Below the pieces are notes generated by a model, which worked only from the letters and a program-made list of their open reading frames with translations, did no database searches and was not told the origin of the DNA. A DNA stretch of 64,000 nt, from contig NZ_JASTWE010000014.1 in assembly GCF_030282845.1 (NCBI RefSeq), positions 1-64,000 of the forward strand. The letters are read 5' to 3'. The DNA is from Pseudodesulfovibrio pelocollis. Its GTDB lineage: Bacteria; Desulfobacterota; Desulfovibrionia; Desulfovibrionales; Desulfovibrionaceae. Below, in pieces: positions 44,098 through 55,609 of the stretch (its first letter is position 1; every line of letters starts with the position of its first letter). The position numbers and the translations under genes were made by a program.

Positions 44098-45698
44098 CCA
44101 AATACTTTCTCGACGGCATTGATGACAACGTGACGGTGTGGGAGATTGGCTCGCTCTTCAGAAGCCTCACTGGAAGCAAGTGGAACATCAACGTTAGCTT
44201 CTCACCACCTCAGTCAAAAAAATATACAAGTATATCTAACGCCTCGCTCCTAGCCAGAAGGCGGCTGCTCAGGGCAACTCAAACGTTCAAAAAACCCGGC
44301 CACCCGCTGAACTTCACCCTTTCGGGTACAAGCCATTGGGAAGTCAAAACGATCGGCCAATGCCCCATCGGTGATGGGTACTCAAAAAAACAAGAGTTCG
44401 GCCAATTCTGCTTCGTCTTCACAACCCCGGACGGCATAACCGTCTATCTCCCCCAGTTTGAACTGGCACGGATACTTTTCTTCCATGGAGGCTATCTTTC
44501 CAGAACCGCAATCGAATCGGACTGCTTGGAGACGGACTTCGCTGTGGAAATTGATGATAAAGACAACGCTGTCATTCGTGTGATGCCTTGTACCAGTTAT
44601 TCGCTCTCGCACCTCAATGATCCAACATGCCGCAATTATTTATCCTGGATATTGTTGAATGCCGACGTCAAAGGTTCCTACCGAAGTATCACAAAGTATC
44701 AACGGCTTTATGGGTACGACACCTACAAATACAGAAAATGGAAATTCCAATTTGATCCTCCACAACTTGAACAAGTCGATCTTTATGCACGCGGGCATTA
44801 TGAAACAAATTCCAAGTTGTTTTTTCTGTACGAAATTGACCGGATAGAAAACATCCCGAACACCCCGTTTCGGAGTGTCTCGATGGAACACCCAGAGTTT
44901 GAGAATACGATACATGGAGAAGGACATGGCGCTCGTCCTGCCGGAGGGGGATCAGATACTCCCACAATTGTCCATGATGATATCGTCTCAAATGCTAATA
45001 TCCAACCGGCAACATTGGAAAACGAACGCGTCACTATAACATTCAAACATCCATTCTACGTGGCTAAGGTCACCACAAAAGAAAAAAAAAGAGCCACATC
45101 GCACTCTGATCACGAAAACTCCGACTCCCAACCGCCCATAAGCACGGAAGAGGGAGTAGCAGATCACGGGCTCCCCGGAGGGGATTGGGCTACGTTGAAT
45201 GACGAAACGAACTACGATGATATTTTTGAGAACAAATTCAAATGCTTTTTGGCCATGATCAACGTTCTGATTGAAGCCCATGGATGCGTTCCCGTTTCAG
45301 AAAAGGTCATGCCCCTTCCCAGCGAAGGAAGGTGTACGAAGCACCAACTTTCAACAACGGGGGAACCAAGGAGCATGGCGATAATTGGTTTGGGTGTTGA
45401 CCACAAGACAGTATATCTACTTGAGGTCGACACCTCTGATGCTGAAAAGGCCCTGTCCACACAGCTGCTTGTCGTCGAGAACCAAGAGGACTGGGCCAAA
45501 AACCTTGATCGCCTCCAGCGGGAGATGCTTCGGGCATCCCTCAGATGGCCGAGAAAGCTGCTTGAAGAGCTTTGCGGGAAGGACCACCACATTGGGGTCA
45601 ATCACCCACAAACACCTTCTGACAACAAGGGCATTCTCCCTCCCGATTCAATTACTGGCTGGGCAGGACGGGTTTATGGGTGGATGCAGAATCTGTAG
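44094..45698 (+). CDS. tnsE: Tn7 target selector TnsE
   Basis: A 534-residue protein (Tn7 TnsE has 538) recognised from shared segments: QFELARILF, FQFDPPQ, NYDDIFENKF, VYLLEVDTSDAEKALST and GVNHP near the C-terminus. In Tn7, TnsE steers insertion to lagging-strand DNA during replication, especially on conjugating plasmids, by contacting the sliding clamp. The ATG overlaps the tnsD stop. It is richer in AT than the chromosome. A TAGGCCC/GGGCCTA palindrome overlaps its stop codon. Confidence 0.93.
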   Translation: MTKYFLDGIDDNVTVWEIGSLFRSLTGSKWNINVSFSPPQSKKYTSISNASLLARRRLLRATQTFKKPGHPLNFTLSGTSHWEVKTIGQCPIGDGYSKKQEFGQFCFVFTTPDGITVYLPQFELARILFFHGGYLSRTAIESDCLETDFAVEIDDKDNAVIRVMPCTSYSLSHLNDPTCRNYLSWILLNADVKGSYRSITKYQRLYGYDTYKYRKWKFQFDPPQLEQVDLYARGHYETNSKLFFLYEIDRIENIPNTPFRSVSMEHPEFENTIHGEGHGARPAGGGSDTPTIVHDDIVSNANIQPATLENERVTITFKHPFYVAKVTTKEKKRATSHSDHENSDSQPPISTEEGVADHGLPGGDWATLNDETNYDDIFENKFKCFLAMINVLIEAHGCVPVSEKVMPLPSEGRCTKHQLSTTGEPRSMAIIGLGVDHKTVYLLEVDTSDAEKALSTQLLVVENQEDWAKNLDRLQREMLRASLRWPRKLLEELCGKDHHIGVNHPQTPSDNKGILPPDSITGWAGRVYGWMQNL

Positions 45699-46420
45699 GC
45701 CCAAAAGGGCCTATACTCCAGGCCCAGAAACTCGTCTTATGCTTGATATAATTATCAAAAACTTCAATTAATCACGATTCAACTTTTTCGTTTCAATAAG
45801 ATTGAATCGCCAGCTTTTGTACGATTCTAACCTGTGCGAGGCCAGAGACAAAAAGAGGATCTGATGCTCAAAATTTCATTGGCCCTGATTCCCTTCGGTG
45901 ATTCGGACAAAACTCGCAATCTCGGTGAAATGAAAATCGGGAATGTAGGAAAGAAGGAATGCCACCAAGTGGCTATAGACCTACAACAAGGAAAGGCTGC
46001 AACATTGTGCTTACGTCCATGACCGCCACCTCGTTCTGTTTGGTGCTCAGGTGAGGATGTAAAGTCTAGACCTCTGCACGGCAAAAACCACACCTATCTC
46101 TTTAAATATCTGATTTATTATGCTATTATTCCTTCAGCAAAAAGAGGAAGGCATGGCTATTCGGCAGAAAAGACCTCGGCCTTGCACCTCAACAACTCCA
46201 TTAAAATCCTCCATGCCCTGCGATTGTGCTTGATCGTCTGAAAAGGCGCGCCTCCTGCCAAAAGCTACACTTCGACACTATTCGGCACAAACCGCTTGTG
46301 TTTGGCAAATCTTCATTGTAGTTTTGGAATGACTAATATTGAGTGTTGTATTCTGACTTCTTAGGCGGCAGATAGCCCTCGGGCTTTTACCGAAAACATA
46401 ATGAACGAAGGACGAAGGCT
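45699..46420. other. AT-rich spacer between tnsE and the defence operon
   Basis: About 720 bases, clearly poorer in G and C than either flank. Besides the possible gene remnant at 45864-46062 there are only short open frames, one with a fair ribosome binding site at 46154 (26 codons). The promoter of the BREX-like operon must lie in its last 300 bases; I cannot fix its -10/-35. An inverted CACAAAC/TTGTGTTTG-like stretch near 46287-46305 could be an operator. Confidence 0.5.
45864..46062 (+). pseudogene. Possible small decayed gene
   Basis: AAGAGGATCTG precedes an ATG at 45864 that opens a 52-codon frame starting MLKISLALIPFGDSD. A second frame continues with protein-like sequence (YNKERLQHCAYVHDRHLV) to a stop at 46060-46062, after an in-frame stop. 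This looks like a short gene broken by a frameshift, but both parts are too small to be sure. Confidence 0.3.
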
Positions 46421-46624
46421 ATGGATGAGAGATGGCTGACTGTCGATGACATTTGCAAATATCTGAATGTAAGCAACGAGACCGTTTACAAGTGGATCGA
46501 ACAGCGGGCTATGCCCGGTCATCGCGTCGGTCGTCGCTGGATGTTCAAACAAGACGAAGTGGACGAATGGGTCCGCTCCGGCGGTGCGGCTGACAAATCC
46601 GATAAGCCTGACACCGAGCAATAA
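46421..46624 (+). CDS. Excisionase-type helix-turn-helix protein
   Basis: A 67-residue protein built on one winged helix-turn-helix of the MerR/excisionase type (LTVDDICKYLNVSNETVYKW, then GRRWMFKQDEVDEW). Proteins like this act as regulators or DNA-targeting subunits. As the first gene of the BREX-like operon, nine bases before brxF, it is a likely autoregulator. GAAGG precedes its ATG. Confidence 0.85.
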   Translation: MDERWLTVDDICKYLNVSNETVYKWIEQRAMPGHRVGRRWMFKQDEVDEWVRSGGAADKSDKPDTEQ

Positions 46625-46633
46625 GGAGCGACC

Positions 46634-47131
46634 ATGGCCGAGCCGATTCACGACAAGATAAAACGATCCCTACAGGCAGCCGAAGGCTTGTATCACCGCC
46701 TGGTGCTGCTGGTGGGTGAGACCGGTTCCGGCAAGACCAGCGTTCTTCGGGCTATTGCCGAGGAATTCGGCTCGTCCGTCGTCAACGTCAATCTGGCGCT
46801 CTCGGGCGAACTGCTGGAACTGACAGCCAAGCAGAGGTCGCTTCGACTACCGGGCATTCTCGACCAGATCGCGGACCAGGCTCAGTCACCCGTGGTGCTG
46901 GATAATCTCGAGATCCTTTTCGACAAGGATCTCCAGCAGGACCCCTTGCGCCTGCTGCAGGGCATTTCAAGAAACCGGGCCGTGGTGGCTTCGTGGAACG
47001 GAACCATGAATTCCAGGAGGCTTTTGTACGCCGAAACCGGCCATCCCGAGTACCGCAGCTATGACTCGGTTGATGCCATGATTGTGGGCATGGATGGCAC
47101 GGCCACGGTCGATTCGGCAAAAAAACAATAG
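46634..47131 (+). CDS. brxF: BREX-3 P-loop protein BrxF
   Basis: A 165-residue ATP-binding protein with Walker A GETGSGKT at 28-35 and the Walker B-like VVLDNLEILF. Length, motif context and position just before brxC match BrxF, the marker of type 3 BREX systems. AAGGAG precedes the ATG. Its biochemical role is unknown beyond being a small ATPase-like component of the system. Confidence 0.88.
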   Translation: MAEPIHDKIKRSLQAAEGLYHRLVLLVGETGSGKTSVLRAIAEEFGSSVVNVNLALSGELLELTAKQRSLRLPGILDQIADQAQSPVVLDNLEILFDKDLQQDPLRLLQGISRNRAVVASWNGTMNSRRLLYAETGHPEYRSYDSVDAMIVGMDGTATVDSAKKQ

Positions 47132-50878
<3,747 letters not shown>

Positions 50879-50880
50879 GA

Positions 50881-50934
50881 GTGACTAAGCGAGTGACCAA
50901 CTTCGCCGAGTTTGGTCACCCGCAAAGTGACCAA
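50881..50934. repeat. Clustered GTGACCAA repeats between brxC and pglX
   Basis: The 85-base gap holds GTGACTAA (50881), GTGACCAA (50893), its inverse TTGGTCAC (50912) and GTGACCAA (50927). The central pair can form a hairpin with a loop of 11 bases. They may be a protein-binding array or a leftover of recombination at this junction. Confidence 0.6.
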
Positions 50935-50963
50935 GCTGAGACAAAAGACGAAAGCCAAGGATT

Positions 50964-53774
50964 ATGAAGATGAAAGAAACCAGTTTGTTCGACTCGCTGC
51001 TTGAAGAGACGCAGAAGCCCTCCGGCCCGGTGACTTGCCTCGGCATGACCTTCGAGAACGATGAGGCCCGCCGCGCCCACTTTACCGAGGAGCTGCGCAA
51101 GAAGCTGCGGGACCCGGAGTTCCGCAAGATCGAAGGCTTTCCCATCGGCAGCGACGAAGACATCCTGAACCTGAGCGATCCGCCGTACTACACCGCCTGC
51201 CCGAACCCATGGATTGCCGATTTCATAGCTGAATGGGAGGCGCAGAAGCCAGAGCAGCCTGAAGGCTATCACTATCACCGTGAGCCTTTTGCGGCCGACG
51301 TGAGCGAGGGGAAAAATGACCCCATTTACAACGCGCACTCCTACCACACCAAGGTGCCGCACAAGGCCATCATGCGTTACATCCTCCACTACACACAGCC
51401 GGGGGACATCGTGTTCGACGGATTCTGCGGGACCGGCATGACGGGCGTGGCTGCGCAGATGTGTGGCGATCGTGAAGTGGTAATGTCTCTCGGCTATCAG
51501 GTGAAGCCGGACGGGACCATTTTGCAGGAAGAGGTGGATGAAGGTGGCAAAAAGGTTTGGAAGCCTTTTTCAAAGCTTGGTGTCCGCAAAGCTGTACTAA
51601 ACGACCTTTCACCGGCGGCGACGTTCCTCGCGCATAACTACAACCTTTATGTTGATACGGCATCATTTGAAAATGAAGTTAAGAAATTCATCAAAATAAT
51701 CGAGCGAGAATGTGGATGGATGTATGAAACAACTCATACAGACGGGGTGACCAAGGCGAAAGTGAACTACACAATCTGGTCAGATGTATTTGTCTGTCCT
51801 GATTGCACTAATGAGATTGTATTCTGGAATGTTGCAGTCGACAAAGAATCTGAGACAGTAAACGATGAGTTTCAATGTCCTAATTGCCAGGCCAGCTTAA
51901 CAAAGCGCAATATGGACCGTGCTTGGGTTACCACTTATGACCGATTCTTGGGAGAGACGATTCGGCAGGCCAAGCAGATACCTGCTTTGATCAATTATAG
52001 CGTTGGTGGAAAACGATATGAGAAGAAACCTGACGAGGGTGACTTCGAAATTTTGGAGAAGATAGAAAACGAGGGATTAGACGGATGGTTTCCTATCAAT
52101 CGCATGATTGAGGGGCATGAGTCTAGGAGAAATGATCCGGTTGGTATCACGCACACTCATCACTTTTATTCACCTCGAAATCTATCAGTGATGTCGAAGA
52201 TTTTGTATTTGGCTGACAAATCTGAACTTACTCCCTTCAAGTTCGGTTTTCTGAATACCTCTTGGCACGCCACGCAGATGAGGCAATACAACCCAGGTGG
52301 CGGGCACAGACCTAGAACGGGTACTTTGTATATGCCTTCCATCCATAGTGAAGGTAACATGATTCCCGTTTACAAGAAAAAGCTGAACCAGCTTGTTCAG
52401 TTTTATAAAGTCAAGTCTCATCGAGATCGGGTTGCCATTATTCAGACCATGTCGTCTACGGTGGACTCATCTATCGAAGCGGGTTTGGACTATGTATTCA
52501 TTGATCCGCCTTTCGGCGCAAATCTGAACTACTCAGAACTAAATTCAATATGGGAGGCATGGCTTAAAGTAGGTACGAATAATGCCGAGGAGGCAATTGA
52601 AAATAGGTCACAGAACAAGGGGATTGATGAATACCGATCTCTTATGACTCAGTGCTTTCGACAGGCATACAACCAATTGAAACCTGGGCGCTGGATGACT
52701 GTAGAGTTTTCTAATACAAGCGCTGGTATTTGGAACAATATTCAGACGGCAATATCAGACGCTGGATTTATTGTCGCGAATGTCTCTGTTCTAAATAAAA
52801 AGCAGGGGTCGATAATGGCTTACACTACCCCAACTGCGGTCAAACAAGACCTCGTCATCTCGGCCTACAAACCTAATGGTGGGTTTGAAGACCGTTTCCA
52901 GAAGGAGGCGCAGACTGAAGAAGGCGTGTGGGATTTTGTCCGCACGCACTTGAAGTATCTGCCGGTAACCAAGCTCCAAGGCGTTTTGTTGCTAATGGTG
53001 CCCGAGCGCGATCCGCGCATCCTATTCGACCAGATGATCGCATTCTATGTCCGCAAGGGTTACCCGGTGCCGATCTCAAGCCAGGAATTTCAGATCGGGC
53101 TGGCACAACGCTTCATCGAGCGTGACGGCATGTATTTCCTGCCGGATCAGGTGGCCGAATACGACCGCAAGAAGATGACTTCCGGTGCCCCACAGCAGCT
53201 TTCGATGTTTGTCTCCGACGAGGCCTCGTCGATCCAATGGCTCCGTCAGCTCATCAAGGAAAAGCCGCAGACCTTCTCCGACATCACCCCGCAGTTCATG
53301 CAGCAACTCGGCGGCTGGAGCAAGAACGAGGCCCAGCTCGATCTGCGCGAACTCCTGAACCAGAACTTCCTCTGCTACGACGGCAAAGGCCCGGTGCCCG
53401 AGCAAATCCACGCCTACCTTTCCACCAATTGGAAGGAACTGCGCAACCTGCCCAAGGATGACCCGGCGCTGGTGACCAAAGCCCGTGACCGGTGGTATGT
53501 GCCCGATCCCAAAAAGCAGGGGGACCTCGACAAACTGAGGGAGCGAGCCCTTCTTAAGGAATTTGAGGAGTACAAGCAGCGAGCCAAGAAGTTTACCACC
53601 CGAGAGAAATTCCGTTTGGAAGCTGTCCGCGCCGGATTCAAGAAAGCCTGGCAGGAACGCGACTACGCCGTCATCGCCGCCGTGGCCGACAAGATCCCCA
53701 ACAACGTCCTTGAAGAAGATCCCAAACTGCTCATGTGGTACGACCAGGCGGTAACACGGATGGGAGGGGAATAA
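50964..53774 (+). CDS. pglX: BREX-type adenine-specific DNA methyltransferase PglX
   Basis: A 936-residue methyltransferase. The SAM-binding motif FDGFCGTGMTG has Asp152 as its first acidic residue; the catalytic DPPF motif is at 514-517. Two CxxC pairs (CPDC, CPNC; about 275-310) suggest a zinc site in between. In BREX systems PglX methylates adenine in one strand of a short asymmetric site to mark self DNA. GC content changes inside the gene: the first ~500 and last ~850 bases are GC-rich while about 51600-52910 is AT-rich, which suggests exchange of the central part. The stop overlaps the nuclease gene start as TAATG. Confidence 0.88.
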   Translation: MKMKETSLFDSLLEETQKPSGPVTCLGMTFENDEARRAHFTEELRKKLRDPEFRKIEGFPIGSDEDILNLSDPPYYTACPNPWIADFIAEWEAQKPEQPEGYHYHREPFAADVSEGKNDPIYNAHSYHTKVPHKAIMRYILHYTQPGDIVFDGFCGTGMTGVAAQMCGDREVVMSLGYQVKPDGTILQEEVDEGGKKVWKPFSKLGVRKAVLNDLSPAATFLAHNYNLYVDTASFENEVKKFIKIIERECGWMYETTHTDGVTKAKVNYTIWSDVFVCPDCTNEIVFWNVAVDKESETVNDEFQCPNCQASLTKRNMDRAWVTTYDRFLGETIRQAKQIPALINYSVGGKRYEKKPDEGDFEILEKIENEGLDGWFPINRMIEGHESRRNDPVGITHTHHFYSPRNLSVMSKILYLADKSELTPFKFGFLNTSWHATQMRQYNPGGGHRPRTGTLYMPSIHSEGNMIPVYKKKLNQLVQFYKVKSHRDRVAIIQTMSSTVDSSIEAGLDYVFIDPPFGANLNYSELNSIWEAWLKVGTNNAEEAIENRSQNKGIDEYRSLMTQCFRQAYNQLKPGRWMTVEFSNTSAGIWNNIQTAISDAGFIVANVSVLNKKQGSIMAYTTPTAVKQDLVISAYKPNGGFEDRFQKEAQTEEGVWDFVRTHLKYLPVTKLQGVLLLMVPERDPRILFDQMIAFYVRKGYPVPISSQEFQIGLAQRFIERDGMYFLPDQVAEYDRKKMTSGAPQQLSMFVSDEASSIQWLRQLIKEKPQTFSDITPQFMQQLGGWSKNEAQLDLRELLNQNFLCYDGKGPVPEQIHAYLSTNWKELRNLPKDDPALVTKARDRWYVPDPKKQGDLDKLRERALLKEFEEYKQRAKKFTTREKFRLEAVRAGFKKAWQERDYAVIAAVADKIPNNVLEEDPKLLMWYDQAVTRMGGE

Positions 53775-55609
53775 TGTTTCTCAGAGAAGTCGTTCTTCAA
53801 AATTTCCGTGGCTACAAGAATCAGCATCGAATTCAGATAGACCAGCTCACGGCGTTTATCGGAAAAAATGATGCGGGAAAGTCCTCCATATTTGATGCCT
53901 TGGCCGTTTTTTTTGACCACCCATTGGGCAAAATTGACGCTTCAGATATTTGTGTTCATGCCGGGGGCAGCGGCGAATTAAGAATCGGCTGCGTTTTTTC
54001 GGATTTTCCTGATTCGATCACCATTGACGCGTCTTCTGTCACAACGCTTGCAGACGAGCATCTACTGAATGTCGATGGCTTACTTGAAATCCATAAGGTC
54101 TACGAGTTTTCCGACGGAGCGCTAAAGAAGCCAAAGGTGTTTGCGATTGCCAACCATCCAACGGCCAACGGCTTCGATGGTCTGTTATCAAAAAAGAACG
54201 CTGAATTGAAAAAAGCTGGTGAGGCTGCGAATATCGATGCCGGAGTAGATAAACGATCTAATGCAGCCCTTAGAAAGGCCATTTGGGGGAGCGCAGCCGA
54301 TCTGGAATTTGGGCCTTCCGAAATCCAACTAGACAAGGAAGATGCCAAAGCCATCTGGGAACAGCTCTCCAAATACCTACCCGAATACGCCCTTTTCCGA
54401 GCAGACCGCCCGTCAACAGACGAAGACTCAGAAGTCCAGGACCCTCTCAAGGTCGCCATAAAACAGGCAATCGAAGAAGTGCAAGCTGAACTGGACGCAG
54501 TGAAGGAAAAGGTCAAAGCACGCACGCTTGATGTAGCCAATCGTACCATTACGAAGCTTGCTGATTTCGATAGTGCGCTTTCATCGCAACTCAACCCGAA
54601 TTTCAAATCAGACCCAAAATGGGACGGACTTTTCAAACTCTCTCTAACAGGAGACGATGAAATACCAATCAACAAGAGGGGCAGCGGTGTCCGGAGATTG
54701 GTTCTGTTCAGCTTCTTCCGTGCTGAAGCGGAACGGCTTCGAGAAGAGCATAAGAAAGGGAATATTATTTACGCAGTGGAAGAGCCGGAGACTGCACAGC
54801 ATCCAGACAACCAGCGAAAGGTCATTGAAGCATTGCAGGCTATCGCCGAAGCCGATGGTTGCCAAGTTATGCTTACCACACACGTCCCTGCTTTGGCGTC
54901 ACTATTACCAATCACTTCCATTCGATATGTCTGTTCTCACGACCTAAATGGCAGAGATGTCTGTATTGCAGATGATGATGTAATCAAGACGGTTGTCGCT
55001 GATCTGGGAATCATCCCTGACAAACGGGCAAAAGTTTTGGTGTGTGTAGAAGGTCCGCATGACCTGCAATTTTTGAAGCGTATTAGTGGCCATCTCCGAG
55101 CGGAGGACGCATCCGTCATTGATATGTTTGCAGATCCAAGAGTTGCGTTGGTCGTCTTGGGTGGAAGCACCTTGAAGGAATGGGTAAATCAGCATTACCT
55201 AAAAAATGTGGGGCTTCCAGAAGTCCATATTTACGACCGTGACGAACTGAAGAACGGAAAATACAAATACCAGGACGATAGAGATGCTGTAAATGCAAGA
55301 GGAGACGGGTCCATTGGATTTTTGACTTCAAAGCGGGAAATGGAGAATTACCTACACATTGATGCAATAAGTGAAGCATTGCAGCCTGTCGTTGGCTTTA
55401 ACTTCACGTTTGGGCTTTCAGACGACTGTGATGTTGAAACCGAAATAAAAACACTGTTGAACGGGCAAGGAAAAATCCAGAGGCGTTCGATTAAACATTG
55501 GCTTAACGAAGACGCGGCAAGTCGTATGACCATAGATCGCTTGAAAGAGCGAAACGGCTATGAAGAGATCAAAGGCTGGTTCACTGAGATCGCAAATAGG
55601 GTCGTTTGA
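53774..55609 (+). CDS. OLD-family ATP-dependent nuclease (ATPase plus TOPRIM)
   Basis: A 611-residue protein. The N-terminal ABC-type ATPase has Walker A GKNDAGKS (30-37) and Walker B YAVEEPETAQHP. The C-terminal TOPRIM nuclease domain has Glu426 in VCVEGPHD and the acidic pair Asp488/Asp490 in YDRDE. OLD nucleases (relatives include GajA of Gabija) cut DNA and serve in phage defence. It lies between pglX and the helicase, a position outside the standard BREX-3 gene list, with one-base overlaps on both sides. It is notably AT-rich compared with brxC and the helicase. I start at 53774 rather than the upstream GTG at 53735, because of the TAATG coupling. Confidence 0.9.
   Translation: MFLREVVLQNFRGYKNQHRIQIDQLTAFIGKNDAGKSSIFDALAVFFDHPLGKIDASDICVHAGGSGELRIGCVFSDFPDSITIDASSVTTLADEHLLNVDGLLEIHKVYEFSDGALKKPKVFAIANHPTANGFDGLLSKKNAELKKAGEAANIDAGVDKRSNAALRKAIWGSAADLEFGPSEIQLDKEDAKAIWEQLSKYLPEYALFRADRPSTDEDSEVQDPLKVAIKQAIEEVQAELDAVKEKVKARTLDVANRTITKLADFDSALSSQLNPNFKSDPKWDGLFKLSLTGDDEIPINKRGSGVRRLVLFSFFRAEAERLREEHKKGNIIYAVEEPETAQHPDNQRKVIEALQAIAEADGCQVMLTTHVPALASLLPITSIRYVCSHDLNGRDVCIADDDVIKTVVADLGIIPDKRAKVLVCVEGPHDLQFLKRISGHLRAEDASVIDMFADPRVALVVLGGSTLKEWVNQHYLKNVGLPEVHIYDRDELKNGKYKYQDDRDAVNARGDGSIGFLTSKREMENYLHIDAISEALQPVVGFNFTFGLSDDCDVETEIKTLLNGQGKIQRRSIKHWLNEDAASRMTIDRLKERNGYEEIKGWFTEIANRVV

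Noticed and set aside
45699-46420. CRISPR array or guide RNA of a CRISPR-associated Tn7 element
   Set aside because: No repeat-spacer pattern and no cas genes; the element has ordinary TnsD and TnsE target selectors.
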